From: JBDTSW01 sp051004675
GTDB lineage: Bacteria; Actinomycetota; Thermoleophilia; Solirubrobacterales; 70-9
Length of the DNA: 31,175 nt
NCBI GenBank assembly: GCA_051004675.1
Contig: JBPCKC010000021.1
Span: 1-31,175 of the forward strand
Direction of reading: 5' to 3'
The translations under genes and the position numbers were made by a program. The notes beneath the pieces were generated by a model, which had not been told where the DNA came from, made no database searches, and was given only the letters and a program-made list of their open reading frames with translations. Shown here piece after piece: positions 21,772 through 30,632 of this stretch; the stretch's first letter is position 1; every line of letters starts with the position of its first letter.

Positions 21772-24068
21772 CGGCCGACCGGCGACGCGTCCGCGTCCGC
21801 GTCCGCGTCCGCGGGACGGTGCAGGGGGTCGGGTTTCGGCCGTACGTGTTCAGGCTCGCCTCCGAGCTGGGTCTCACCGGCTGGGTGCTGAACGACGAGA
21901 GGGGCGTGGTGCTCGAGGCGCAGGGGGACGGCGGCGCCGTGGAGGAGCTGATTCGCCGGCTGCCGGCGGATGCGCCTCCGCTGGCGGAGGTAGAGGCCGT
22001 TGAGGTGGCCGCGGCGCGGCCGACGGAGGAGCCGGGCTTTCGCATCGCCGACTCCGTGGGGGGCGGCGAGCCGGAGGCGCTGGTCTCACCCGACACCGCC
22101 ACCTGCGCCGACTGCCTGCGTGAGCTGTTCGACCCAGCGGACCGCCGCCATCGCTACCCGTTCATCAACTGCACCAATTGCGGGCCCCGGTTCACGATCG
22201 TCCAGGGCGTCCCCTACGACCGGCCGCAGACGACCATGGCGGCCTTCGTGATGTGCGACGCGTGCCAGGCCGAGTACGAGGACCCACGGGATCGCCGCTT
22301 CCATGCCCAGCCGAACGCGTGCCCCGATTGCGGCCCACGCGCACGCCTGGTCGGCAGGGCTGCCCGGGACCCGATCGCGACCGCGGCCGAGTTGCTGGGC
22401 TCCGGCTCGATCCTGGCGGTGAAGGGGCTCGGCGGCTACCACCTCGCCTGCCGGGCGGATCACGACGAGGCCGTTTCGGCGCTGCGCGCGCGCAAGCACC
22501 GGGAGGACAAGCCGTTCGCCCTGATGGCACGCGACCTCGGGACCGCCGCAGAGCTGGTGGAGCTGGCGCCGGCCGACGAGACGCTGCTGTCAGGCCCCGA
22601 GCGCCCGATCGTGATCGCCAGGCGCCGGGAGGGTGCGGCCGTGGCCGCCGCGGTGGCGCCGCGCACCCGCGACCTGGGGGTGATGCTGCCGTACACCCCT
22701 CTCCACCACCTCCTCCTCGCCGACGCCACGGCCACCCTCGTGATGACGTCGGGAAACCTCTCCGACGAGCCGATCGCCTTCGCCGACGAGGACGCCTCCT
22801 CCAGGCTGGGCGAGATCGCTGATGCCTTCCTCGTTCACGACCGGCCGATTCACATCCGCACCGACGACTCCGTCGCCCGTTCCCTGCGACCCGCTACGTC
22901 GGACGCCCCGCTGCTGATCAGGCGTTCGCGTGGGTACGCCCCCCGCAGCACACCGCTGCCGGCGAACGCGACCCGGCCGATCCTCGCCTGCGGGGCAGAG
23001 CTCAAGAGCACCTTCTGCGTCGCGAAGGGGGCCCGCGCCTGGGTGAGCCATCACATCGGCGACCTCAAGAACTGGGAGACACTGGAGTCGTTCCGGGACG
23101 GGATCGCGCATTTCGAGCGCCTCTTCGCGGTCGTGCCCGAGGTGGTCGCGCACGACCTCCACCCCGACTACCTCTCCACCAAGCACGCGCTCGAGCGCGA
23201 CGGCGTCGAACGCGTGGCGGTCCAGCACCACCACGCGCACCTGGCGGCCTGCCTGGCCGAGCACGGCGCCGAGGGGCCCGCGGTGGGCGCCATCTACGAC
23301 GGCACGGGGCTGGGGCCCGACGGAACCGTGTGGGGCGGCGAGATCCTTGCCGGAGGCCTGGAGGGCTTCGCGCGCCGCGGGCTGCTCTTCCCGGTGCGGC
23401 TGCCCGGCGGGGACCGGGCTGCGCTCGAGCCCTGGCGGATGGCGTGTGCCTGGCTGGTTGCGACTACGGGCGAGGAGGTACCGGGCATCCCGGCGGCCCT
23501 TGCCGGCGAGGTCGAGCCCGAGAGCTGGGAGGCGATCTGTGACCTGATCCCTACCGGGCTGAACTCACCGCCGACGACGAGCGCCGGGCGCCTCTTCGAC
23601 GCGGTCTCGGCGCTATGCGGGATCCGTGCAGCCGTGACCTACGAGGGTCAGGCCGCGGCCGAGCTCGAGGGACTGGCGGACCCTGCCGAGACCGGTGCGT
23701 ACCCGATGCCGCTGATCGATGCGGGGAACGGGCACGGAGCGGGGGCGGTGATCCTCGATGCGCGTGAGACGGTTCGGGCACTCGTCGGTGATCTGCGAGA
23801 CGGGGCGGCGAAGGAGATCGTTGCGGCGCGGTTCCATAATGGCCTTGGTCGCGCCACCGCGGCGGCGCTCACGCAGGAGTGCGAGGCCGCGGGGGTCGAC
23901 TTGGCGGTGCTGTCGGGTGGTGTGTTCCAGAACCGGCTCCTGCTCGAGCGCACCGCGGCACTGCTACGCGAAGCCTCGGTTCGCGTGCTGATCCCGCAGC
24001 GCCTCCCGCCCAACGACGGCGGCATCTCCTACGGCCAAGCCGCAATCGCCGCCGCCACGACCGGCTAG
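21768..24068 (+). CDS. hypF: Carbamoyltransferase HypF
   Basis: 766 residues, normal length. Makes the CN ligands: an acylphosphatase-like domain (about 8-95, G-T-V-Q-G-V-G-F-R-P-Y) frees carbamate, two zinc fingers follow (C-A-D-C...C-T-N-C and C-D-A-C...C-P-D-C), then a YrdC-like domain that adenylates it (about 195-385) and a Kae1-like domain that transfers the carbamoyl to HypE (Q-H-H-H-A-H-L metal site; D-G-T-G-L-G-P-D-G-T-V-W-G-G-E). TTG start overlaps the SIS gene stop (TTGA). Codons 8-15 are an in-frame GTCCGC x4 repeat giving alternating Val-Arg. Last gene of the operon. Confidence 0.96.
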   Translation: MTADRRRVRVRVRVRGTVQGVGFRPYVFRLASELGLTGWVLNDERGVVLEAQGDGGAVEELIRRLPADAPPLAEVEAVEVAAARPTEEPGFRIADSVGGGEPEALVSPDTATCADCLRELFDPADRRHRYPFINCTNCGPRFTIVQGVPYDRPQTTMAAFVMCDACQAEYEDPRDRRFHAQPNACPDCGPRARLVGRAARDPIATAAELLGSGSILAVKGLGGYHLACRADHDEAVSALRARKHREDKPFALMARDLGTAAELVELAPADETLLSGPERPIVIARRREGAAVAAAVAPRTRDLGVMLPYTPLHHLLLADATATLVMTSGNLSDEPIAFADEDASSRLGEIADAFLVHDRPIHIRTDDSVARSLRPATSDAPLLIRRSRGYAPRSTPLPANATRPILACGAELKSTFCVAKGARAWVSHHIGDLKNWETLESFRDGIAHFERLFAVVPEVVAHDLHPDYLSTKHALERDGVERVAVQHHHAHLAACLAEHGAEGPAVGAIYDGTGLGPDGTVWGGEILAGGLEGFARRGLLFPVRLPGGDRAALEPWRMACAWLVATTGEEVPGIPAALAGEVEPESWEAICDLIPTGLNSPPTTSAGRLFDAVSALCGIRAAVTYEGQAAAELEGLADPAETGAYPMPLIDAGNGHGAGAVILDARETVRALVGDLRDGAAKEIVAARFHNGLGRATAAALTQECEAAGVDLAVLSGGVFQNRLLLERTAALLREASVRVLIPQRLPPNDGGISYGQAAIAAATTG
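21789..21812 (+). repeat. GTCCGC x4 hexamer repeat in the hypF start
   Basis: Four perfect copies of GTCCGC, in frame, encode (V-R)n immediately before the acylphosphatase core. Copy-number change would keep the frame, so it would alter tail length rather than switch the gene off. Confidence 0.8.
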
Positions 24069-24076
24069 CCCATCGG

Positions 24077-24117
24077 CTGAACGATTGGGTACCTCCATCG
24101 GGTACCAAACGGTTCAG
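24077..24117. terminator. Long hairpin between convergent hypF and 104-aa gene
   Basis: CTGAAC-GATTG-GGTACC and GGTACC-AAACG-GTTCAG form a stem with two perfect 6-bp blocks and a weakly paired middle, around a 7-nt loop. It lies between the stop of hypF (24068) and the stop of the opposing gene (24131), so it probably ends both transcripts. No U-tract. Confidence 0.5.
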
Positions 24118-24130
24118 TCGTGCTCCCGGC

Positions 24131-24445
24131 CTAGATCATCCCTCCCTCGGGGGCGATCACCCAAACCCGCTCGGCCCACAGAAGCACGGTCTCGTCGTCG
24201 AGCTCGCCGACCGTGGATGCGCCCGCGGCCTCGATCACACCGGCCAACTCGCCCCACGCCATCGCGACCTTCGCGACGCGCTGGAGTGGCCCGAAAGTCC
24301 CGGTCGACTTCAACTCGGCGGCCTGCGCTCGCGCCTGGTCGGGCGTGATTTCCGCGAAGGCGTGGTCCTCGCCGCCGATGTGGACCGTTCGGGCCCTGGC
24401 CTCCCCGGCTCTCGACGGCGGCTCGTTCGGAGGCGATGCTTCCAT
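24131..24445 (-). CDS. 104-aa protein of unknown function
   Basis: A soluble 104-residue protein, with no Cys and no membrane helix. The segment D-Q-A-R-A-Q-A-A-E-L-K-S-T-G, then F-G-P-L-Q-R-V-A-K-V-A-M-A-W-G-E-L-A-G-V-I-E, reads as a helical domain; the end W-V-I-A-P-E-G-G is well defined. No family recognised. ATG 24445, with GGAG close upstream and TAAGTT 7 bp before the start. It is divergently transcribed from the orphan small subunit, 69 bp apart, so the two genes may be controlled together. Confidence 0.65.
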   Translation of the reverse strand: MEASPPNEPPSRAGEARARTVHIGGEDHAFAEITPDQARAQAAELKSTGTFGPLQRVAKVAMAWGELAGVIEAAGASTVGELDDETVLLWAERVWVIAPEGGMI

Positions 24446-24514
24446 TGCTCCAACTTATCGGTCTGGCGGAGTACAGTTTTCCTTCTCGCCCAACCAGGGA
24501 AGGAGCGGCGGGTG

Positions 24515-25576
24515 GTGCCTATGGTCAATTTGGAGGATGAGCGTTCCGATCCGGAATCCCGGTCGGTGCACGTGCTCTGGATGACGACCGGCCTCTCGTG
24601 CGAGGGGGACTCGGTCGCGATGACCAGCGCGACGAACCCCAGCCTCGAGGACATCGTCCAGGGAGTGATCCCCGGGATGCCAAGGGTCGTGCTCCACAAC
24701 CAGGTCCTCGCCTTCGCCTCCGGCGAGGAGTACCTGGAGGCGTGGTACCAGGCCGAGCGCGGGGAGCTCGACCCCTACATCCTCATCATCGAGGGCTCGA
24801 TCGCAAACGAGAACATCAGCGGCGACGGCCACTGGACCGGGTTCGGAGTCAACCCCTTCGACGGCCAGCCGATCACGATCAACGAGTGGGTCGACCGGCT
24901 CGCGCCCAAAGCGGCGGCCGTCGTCGCCGTCGGGACATGCGCAACGTACGGCGGCATCCCCGCGATGAAGAACAACCCCACCGGGGCCATGGGGCTTCCC
25001 GACTATCTCGGCTGGGATTGGAGGTCCAGCGGCGATCTGCCGATCGTTTGCATACCGGGATGCCCAGCCCAGCCGGACAACATGACCGAGATGCTGCTCT
25101 ATCTCGTGCTCCACATCGCCGGCATGACGCCGGCGCCCGAGCTCGACGCGCAGTTGCGGCCGACTTGGCTGTTCGGCAATACCACCCGGGAAGGTTGCAC
25201 CCGGGCGGGATTCACCGAGCAGGGCCAGTTCGCGACGCAGTACGGCGACGACGGCCGCTGCCTGGTGAAGCTCGGCTGCAAGGGGCCCGTGGCGAAGTGC
25301 AACGTCCCGGTGCGCGGCTGGGTCAACGGAATCGGCGGATGCCCCAACGTCGGGGGCATCTGCATCGCATGCACCATGCCCAGCTTCCCGGACGCCTACC
25401 AGCCGTTCATGGACCCCGACCCGTGGGGCAACGCCGCAGCGAACTTCCAGCGGTTCACCTACGGCCCCCTCTTTCGCTACCTGCGGAAACGCAACCTGAG
25501 CCACAAGTTCGAGAAGGAGCCGCGCTGGCGGCAGCCCGGCAACACACTCACCAGCGGATACGAGCCACCCGCGTAG
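24515..25576 (+). CDS. Orphan second group 1h-type [NiFe]-hydrogenase small subunit
   Basis: 353 residues from GTG 24515; AAGGAG at 24500-24505 favours GTG 24515 or 24512 over ATG 24521. It is a close paralogue of hhyS, colinear except the N-terminal 20 residues. All cluster ligands are kept: C29-E-G-D32, GTCATYGG, IPGCPAQPDN, R-E-G-C, G-R-C-L-V-K-L-G-C, K-C-N-V, G-G-C-P and G-I-C-I-A-C. There is no Tat signal. No large subunit lies within the window beside it. It is not degraded, so it is probably functional: a spare subunit for HhyL, or an electron-transfer/sensory protein. A PAS-GGDEF-EAL gene follows 23 bp later. Confidence 0.88.
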   Translation: MPMVNLEDERSDPESRSVHVLWMTTGLSCEGDSVAMTSATNPSLEDIVQGVIPGMPRVVLHNQVLAFASGEEYLEAWYQAERGELDPYILIIEGSIANENISGDGHWTGFGVNPFDGQPITINEWVDRLAPKAAAVVAVGTCATYGGIPAMKNNPTGAMGLPDYLGWDWRSSGDLPIVCIPGCPAQPDNMTEMLLYLVLHIAGMTPAPELDAQLRPTWLFGNTTREGCTRAGFTEQGQFATQYGDDGRCLVKLGCKGPVAKCNVPVRGWVNGIGGCPNVGGICIACTMPSFPDAYQPFMDPDPWGNAAANFQRFTYGPLFRYLRKRNLSHKFEKEPRWRQPGNTLTSGYEPPA

Positions 25577-25599
25577 GCCAAGCGCACTGACCTTCTACC

Positions 25600-27453
25600 G
25601 TGGGAACGCTTACCGAGATCATCCGCTGGATCGTCTACCGGCTGAGCGCCGTCTACTACCGGGTGGCGGGGGTCCTCCTCGGCCGAGATCGCCTGGTGCT
25701 GGGGTCGGAGCGGCGCTTCCGCGGCCTGCTGGAGTCGGCTCCCGACGCCATGGTGATCGTGAACTCACATGGGCACATCGAGTTCGTCAACACCCAGACG
25801 GAGAGGCTGTTCGGCTACGACCGCCGCGAGATCCTGAGGCAGAACATCGGCGAGCTGTTCCCCGATCGGCTCCGCGCTCAGCACCGGCAGCACCTCAAGG
25901 GGTACATGCGGGACGCGAAGACGCAGCCGATGGGGATCGGCGAGGAGCTCTTCGGCTGCCGCAAGGACGGCACCGAGTTCCCGATCGAGATCAGCCTTAG
26001 CCCGCTCGAGGCCGAGGGCGGGCTGCTGGTGTCCACGGTGATCCGGGACATCACCGAGCGCAAGCGTGCCGAGGCGGAGCTTCGGCACCTGGCCGACCAC
26101 GACGGGCTCACGGGCCTGCTCAACCGCCGCCGCTTCGAGGAGAGGCTCGAGCAGGCGGTCGCCGAGGCCCATCGCTACGAGCTGGACGGGACGATGCTGC
26201 TGGTCGACATCGACGGCCTCAAGGACGTCAACGACACCCTCGGGCACATGCAGGGGGACGAGCTGATCCGCAGCATCGGTGCGTCCATCGCTACCCGTGT
26301 CCGCGAGACCGACATCGTCGCCCGAATCGGGGGCGACGAGTTCGCCGTGCTGATGCCGAACACGGATGCCGCGGGCGCGCAGGTCGCCGCAACCGCCCTG
26401 CTGGCGGCGATCCGCGACGCCGGCATCGCGCTTGGCTCCCAGCGCCTTCGTCCGAGCGTGTGCGTGGGCATCGCAGGATTCGACGAGGGCTACGACATGG
26501 CGGCCGACGTGATGGTCGCCGCCGATCTGGCCCTCTACCGGGCCAAGGAGGGCGGCCGCGACCGCGTCGGTGTGTACACACCGGACCTCGGCGGTGAGGG
26601 CATCGCCGTCGAACGCACACCGTGGGTACGGCGCATTCGCCGCAGCCTCGACGAGGACCTGTTCGTGCCATATCGCCAGCCGATCATGAGCCTTCCCTCC
26701 AGGGAGATCTCTAACTACGAGTTGCTGGCGCGGATGCTGGACGACGAGAGCAGCCAGCCCGTCCTCCCCGGCGGCTTCCTGCCGGCCGCAGAGCGGTCGG
26801 GGATGGTCCGCGAGCTCGACCGGAAGATGGCCTCATGGGCGATCGAGCTGATCGCGCATTCCGAGCGCGCCGGCCGGCCCCTTAACTACGAGGTGAACCT
26901 CTCCGCCCTGACCCTCGCCGATCGCGAGTTCCCCGGCTGGATCGCCGGGCTCGTGGAGGACGAGGGGATCGACCCGACCCGGCTGATGTTCGAGATCACC
27001 GAGACGGCGGCAATCGCGAACCTGCAGGACGCGCGCGCGTTCGCCGAGGTGCTCCGCCGCCTCGGGTGCCGCTTCGCACTCGACGACTTCGGCGCCGGCT
27101 TCGCCTCATTTTCCTACCTCAAGCACATCCCACTCGACGCGCTGAAGATCGACGGTGAGTTCATCCGCAACGTCAGGACCAACCCCACCGACCAGGTCCT
27201 CGTGAAGCACATGAGCGAGATCGCGACGCAGCTGGGCCTCTTCACCATCGCCGAGTTCGTCGAGGACGAGAAGACGCTGGAGATGCTCGCGAACTACGGC
27301 GTCGACGCCGTGCAGGGATTCCACATCGGCAAGCCCGAGCCGGCTCTGGAGATCTCGACGCTGACGATCCCGAAGGACCTCGGCGCGCCGCCACCGCAGC
27401 CCTCGGGTGATCATGAGCGCAGGGGGCGCCCCGCGGCCGAGCGGGGGAGTTAG
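25600..27453 (+). CDS. PAS-GGDEF-EAL protein (cyclic di-GMP turnover)
   Basis: 617 residues, GTG start. A short amphipathic N-terminus (1-30) precedes a PAS domain (about 36-155), GGDEF domain (165-325) and EAL domain (340-595). G244-G-D-E-F248 is intact and preceded by the inhibitory I-site R235-E-T-D238, so it can in principle make c-di-GMP with feedback. In the EAL domain the signature is Y-E-L-L rather than EAL, but N-L-S, E-I-T-E, D-D-F-G, L-K-I-D, A-E-F-V-E and Q-G-F remain, so phosphodiesterase activity is plausible. No clear TM helix. It is cotranscribed with, or immediately behind, the orphan small subunit, which could feed it a redox signal. Its stop overlaps that of ispH tail to tail (TTAG). 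Confidence 0.9.
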   Translation: MGTLTEIIRWIVYRLSAVYYRVAGVLLGRDRLVLGSERRFRGLLESAPDAMVIVNSHGHIEFVNTQTERLFGYDRREILRQNIGELFPDRLRAQHRQHLKGYMRDAKTQPMGIGEELFGCRKDGTEFPIEISLSPLEAEGGLLVSTVIRDITERKRAEAELRHLADHDGLTGLLNRRRFEERLEQAVAEAHRYELDGTMLLVDIDGLKDVNDTLGHMQGDELIRSIGASIATRVRETDIVARIGGDEFAVLMPNTDAAGAQVAATALLAAIRDAGIALGSQRLRPSVCVGIAGFDEGYDMAADVMVAADLALYRAKEGGRDRVGVYTPDLGGEGIAVERTPWVRRIRRSLDEDLFVPYRQPIMSLPSREISNYELLARMLDDESSQPVLPGGFLPAAERSGMVRELDRKMASWAIELIAHSERAGRPLNYEVNLSALTLADREFPGWIAGLVEDEGIDPTRLMFEITETAAIANLQDARAFAEVLRRLGCRFALDDFGAGFASFSYLKHIPLDALKIDGEFIRNVRTNPTDQVLVKHMSEIATQLGLFTIAEFVEDEKTLEMLANYGVDAVQGFHIGKPEPALEISTLTIPKDLGAPPPQPSGDHERRGRPAAERGS

Positions 27454-28418
27454 GCGCGATCCGCGAGTTGCTCGCGGATCTGCTTCGGCAGCATGAAGCG
27501 CACGTCCTCGTGGACCGTGCGCAACTCGGAGACGTCATCCGCGCCGCGGTCGCGGAAGTAGTCGACGAGCTGGGAGACCAGCTCCTCGGGCGCGCTGGCG
27601 CCCGAGGTGATGCCCACGGTCTCGACGCCGTCGAGCCACTCCTTTCGGACCTGAGAGGCGTTGTCGATCAGGTGCGACGGTGTCCCCAGCTCACGCGTCA
27701 CGTCGACCAGACGCTGTGAGTTCGACGAGTTGGTCGAGCCGATGACGAGCACCAGATCGCACTCGCGGGCGAGCTGCTTGACGGCGATCTGGCGGTTGGT
27801 GGTCGCGTAACAGATGTCGTCGGACTTGGGCGAGACGATGTTGGGGAAGCGCTCGCGCAGGCGGTCGATGATCTCCGAGGTCTCGTCCACCGAAAGCGTC
27901 GTCTGGGTGATGAACGCGAGGCGGTCGGGGTCGGGGACGTCCTCGGGCACTCGCAGGCTCTCGACGTCGTCGGCGGTCTGCACGAGCACGATGTGCTCGG
28001 GCGCCTCCCCGGTGGTGCCCTCGACCTCCTCGTGGCCCTCGTGGCCGATCAGGATCATCGTGTAGCCCTGCTCGGCGAACTTGCGCGCCTCCACGTGCAC
28101 CTTGGTCACCAGCGGGCAGGTGGCGTCGATCGTGCGCAGGCTGCGGCTGGCCGCGTTGGCGTGGACGCTCGGCGCGACCCCGTGGGCGGAGAAGACGACC
28201 AGCGCGCCCTCCGGCACCTCCGTCTCCTCCTCGACGAAGATCGCCCCACGCTCGCGAAGCTGCTGGACGACGTGCTTGTTGTGCACGATCTCCTTGCGCA
28301 CGTACACGGGCGGGCCGTAGAGGTCGAGCGCCCGCTCGACGGTCTCGACGGCCCGGTCCACGCCCGCGCAGTACCCGCGCGGCGCGGCCAGGAAGAGCTT
28401 CTCGGGTGCCTGCGCCAT
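27450..28418 (-). CDS. ispH: 4-hydroxy-3-methylbut-2-enyl diphosphate reductase (IspH/LytB)
   Basis: 322 residues from ATG 28418 (GTG 28421 also in frame). Last step of the MEP isoprenoid route, making IPP and DMAPP with a [4Fe-4S] cluster. Three Cys ligands: G-Y-C17-A-G-V, D-A-T-C-P-L-V-T-K-V-H, and D-I-C-Y-A-T-T-N-R-Q. Also seen: V-F-S-A-H-G-V, T-Q-T-T-L-S, and S-S-N-S. Cytoplasmic. The stop codon overlaps the stop of the PAS-GGDEF-EAL gene on the other strand (4 bp), so transcripts converge. Confidence 0.97.
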   Translation of the reverse strand: MAQAPEKLFLAAPRGYCAGVDRAVETVERALDLYGPPVYVRKEIVHNKHVVQQLRERGAIFVEEETEVPEGALVVFSAHGVAPSVHANAASRSLRTIDATCPLVTKVHVEARKFAEQGYTMILIGHEGHEEVEGTTGEAPEHIVLVQTADDVESLRVPEDVPDPDRLAFITQTTLSVDETSEIIDRLRERFPNIVSPKSDDICYATTNRQIAVKQLARECDLVLVIGSTNSSNSQRLVDVTRELGTPSHLIDNASQVRKEWLDGVETVGITSGASAPEELVSQLVDYFRDRGADDVSELRTVHEDVRFMLPKQIREQLADRA

Positions 28419-28440
28419 CACCCCAAGTGTAGGAGGCAGC

Positions 28441-29199
28441 TCAGCCGGCGTCCGCCTGGCGAGCCCTCTCCACGGCCTCGGACACCGGACCGCGCCAGGG
28501 GTCGCCGTGCCCCGGCAGCAGGACGTCTGCGTCGAGGGCCTCCAGCGCGGCGAGCGACGTGCGTACCCGCGCGGGATCGGAGTTGACGACGTCGTGGACG
28601 ATCCGGGGACCGGGCAACCGGGTCACGGGATCCAGCGTCGCGATCGCGTCCCCGGCGATCACCACTCCGCGCTCGGGAAGGTGAAACGAGACGTGTCCCT
28701 CGGTGTGGCCGGGAGTCGGGATGACCACCGGCCGTCCGGGCACGTCGAGGCGCTCGCCCCCATCGAAGGGCTGGACCTCCCGGACCCACTTCGGCGTCAT
28801 GAAGCCCTGCGCCGTGGCCTCGAGCACGAAGCGGACGGTCGCGGGCCGGCGCAGCTGGGGGATCAGGCCGGGCACGAGCGCGAAGGGCGACGACCCCTTG
28901 GACTTGCCGCGGACGCGGCCAACCTCGTCGCGATGGGCGCGGACGGGAGCGCCCGTCGCCCGCCGGCCCGGCTCGGCGCCGCCCATGTGGTCGGGGTGAC
29001 CGTGCGTCAGCACGATCGCGTCGATGTCGCCGGTCGAGCCGCCCAGGGCGGACACGGCGCGCTCGATCCGCGGCCAGCTGCGGGGCCAGCCGGTGTCGAC
29101 GACCGTCAGCCGCCCGTCCTCCTCGAGGAGATACCAGTTGACGATTCCGTCGGCGACGCGATGGACGCCGTCCGACACCTGCTCGGTCGAAGCTGCCAT
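28441..29199 (-). CDS. MBL-fold metallo-hydrolase
   Basis: 252 residues. Metallo-beta-lactamase fold with T-H66-G-H68-P-D70-H71 (HxHxDH), then H165 (P-G-H-T-E-G-H), D184 and H231 (P-G-H-G-D-P-W), so all ligands for two metal ions are present. No signal peptide. Substrate unknown; the fold covers glyoxalase II-like, lactonase-like and other hydrolases. ATG 29199, GGGAGG 8 bp upstream. It lies 22 bp upstream of ispH in the same direction, so co-transcription is possible. Confidence 0.9.
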   Translation of the reverse strand: MAASTEQVSDGVHRVADGIVNWYLLEEDGRLTVVDTGWPRSWPRIERAVSALGGSTGDIDAIVLTHGHPDHMGGAEPGRRATGAPVRAHRDEVGRVRGKSKGSSPFALVPGLIPQLRRPATVRFVLEATAQGFMTPKWVREVQPFDGGERLDVPGRPVVIPTPGHTEGHVSFHLPERGVVIAGDAIATLDPVTRLPGPRIVHDVVNSDPARVRTSLAALEALDADVLLPGHGDPWRGPVSEAVERARQADAG

Positions 29200-29238
29200 G
29201 TGCCCGTCCTCCCGTCGAGTGTCCGTGAGGGGCCCTTA

Positions 29239-29255
29239 CCCCCGCTGGGCGGGGG
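29239..29255 (-). terminator. Hairpin downstream of the M28 peptidase gene
   Basis: CCCCCGC (29239-29245) and GCGGGGG (29249-29255), loop TGG, give a perfect 7-bp stem in the gap between the peptidase stop (29275) and the start of the MBL gene (29199). No U-tract. Confidence 0.4.
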
Positions 29256-29274
29256 CGAACCGCGGCGGCTGGGA

Positions 29275-30186
29275 TCAGCCAGACCTCGGATCGAACTCGC
29301 GAAGCAGCTCCATGAGGCTCTCACCGGCGGCATCGAGGCTCTCGGGCGAGACGGCGGAGAGATCGTCGCATTGCTGGTGGAAGCAGCCGAAGTCGAAGTC
29401 GATCAGGTCGATCGCCGGGACGCCCGCCTCGAGGAACGGCGTGTGGTCGTCGATGACCGGCGGCTGGGTCTCCGACGGGAAGACGTCCGCGTACCCGACC
29501 CGGTCCGCGGCGGCCCGCAGCTCGCGCCACAGCTCGGGGTCCGAGCTCTCCTCGCGCGGGAGCACGAGCCCCTTCTCGCCCACGAAGTCGACGTTGACCA
29601 TCGCCTCGGCCTCGAAAAGGAACTGGGCCGCGACCTTGCTGCCGCGCAGCCCCTCCTCGGCGAACTCGTCGTCCGGCGTGCCGGCGGGGCTCTCCTCGCC
29701 GTCGAAGAAGACGAAGAACACGGTAGGGCCGATCTCCTCGGGCTGGAGCGTTTGGGCCAGCTCGAGCACGACGGCGGTGCCCGCCGCGCCGTCGTTGGCG
29801 CCCACGAAGCCGGGGATGTCCTTGGTGTCGTAGTGGGCGCCGACCACCACGTAGCGGCCGGCATCCGAGCCCGGCACCTCGCCGATCACGTTGCGGAGGT
29901 CGCCGGGCACGTCCTGGAGCCGCCCGCGCGGCACCTCCCCGAGCAGCCAGTCGCCGAGCTTGCGCGAGGCCTCGGAGCCGGCCGGCCGCGGGCCGAGCTC
30001 GACCTGCCGCTCGAGGAAGGCGAACGCCGCGCGCTCGTCGAAGCGGTCGACCGCGGCGGCCTGCTCGACGGGCGCACCGCCGCTGTCGGACCCGGACACG
30101 AACGGCACGTTGTCGGTTGCCACGAGCACGACGAACCCGCCGCCGACGGCGATCGTCGCGATCAGGAGAACGGCCAGGAAGCGCAT
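29275..30186 (-). CDS. M28-family zinc peptidase or glutaminyl cyclase-like, exported
   Basis: 303 residues. N-terminal signal anchor (about 3-24) followed by a low-complexity linker and an M28 alpha/beta domain. Zinc ligands are in G-A-H118-Y-D, G-A-N-D132-G-A, D-G-E164-E165-S, V-N-V-D200, and the final His in F-H270-Q-Q-C-D. This set fits aminopeptidases and glutaminyl-peptide cyclotransferases alike, so the substrate is undecided. The domain lies outside the membrane. ATG 30186. Probably monocistronic, ended by the hairpin below it. Confidence 0.88.
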   Translation of the reverse strand: MRFLAVLLIATIAVGGGFVVLVATDNVPFVSGSDSGGAPVEQAAAVDRFDERAAFAFLERQVELGPRPAGSEASRKLGDWLLGEVPRGRLQDVPGDLRNVIGEVPGSDAGRYVVVGAHYDTKDIPGFVGANDGAAGTAVVLELAQTLQPEEIGPTVFFVFFDGEESPAGTPDDEFAEEGLRGSKVAAQFLFEAEAMVNVDFVGEKGLVLPREESSDPELWRELRAAADRVGYADVFPSETQPPVIDDHTPFLEAGVPAIDLIDFDFGCFHQQCDDLSAVSPESLDAAGESLMELLREFDPRSG

Positions 30187-30239
30187 CGCGAGCGATTCTC
30201 GCAGCGGCCGCCACGGCCCAAGCCCCTATCGCCGACGGC

Positions 30240-30632
30240 TCAGGCGATGGCGAGCGGAGCGTGGCGGGCGATCGCGTCGAAGTCGGCGTCGGCGTGCAGC
30301 AACGGGAGGTCGTGCCGAATGGCCACCGCGGCCAGCAGGCAATCGAGCAGGGTGCGGATCGTCTCACCTCCGCTCCTGCACGCGCGGTACAGCTCGGCGG
30401 CGCGCTCGTAGTCGGTCGGGCCCTCGGTGGCGAAGAGCTCGCAGCCTCCCAGCAGTCGCCGCAGCTCCTCCTCGTGCGCATCGCCGCGCGCGCCGGCCAG
30501 GACTTCCATCAGCACGACGTCGGTCGTCGCGAAGGCCTCGCCCTTGCGAACCGCTCGGTCGACGCGCTCGTCGGTCGCGCTACCGGTCTGCCGCAGGTAC
30601 TCGATCCAGGCCGACGTGTCGGCCAGGATCAA
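30240..30632 (-). CDS. vapC: VapC-type PIN ribonuclease toxin
   Basis: 130 residues, TTG start (30632). PIN-domain acidic residues D5 (L-A-D-T-S), E43 (L-M-E-V), D97 and D115 are present, giving an intact magnesium-binding active site for RNA cleavage. Starts 4 bp inside the antitoxin stop (TTGA), the usual toxin-antitoxin coupling. Both genes are in one transcript with the antitoxin first. Confidence 0.92.
   Translation of the reverse strand: MILADTSAWIEYLRQTGSATDERVDRAVRKGEAFATTDVVLMEVLAGARGDAHEEELRRLLGGCELFATEGPTDYERAAELYRACRSGGETIRTLLDCLLAAVAIRHDLPLLHADADFDAIARHAPLAIA

Noticed and set aside
23879..24514. N-terminal extension of the orphan small subunit to 565 residues
   Set aside because: It would overlap hypF and the whole 104-aa gene; the SD and promoter-like TACAGT lie just before the GTG at 24515.
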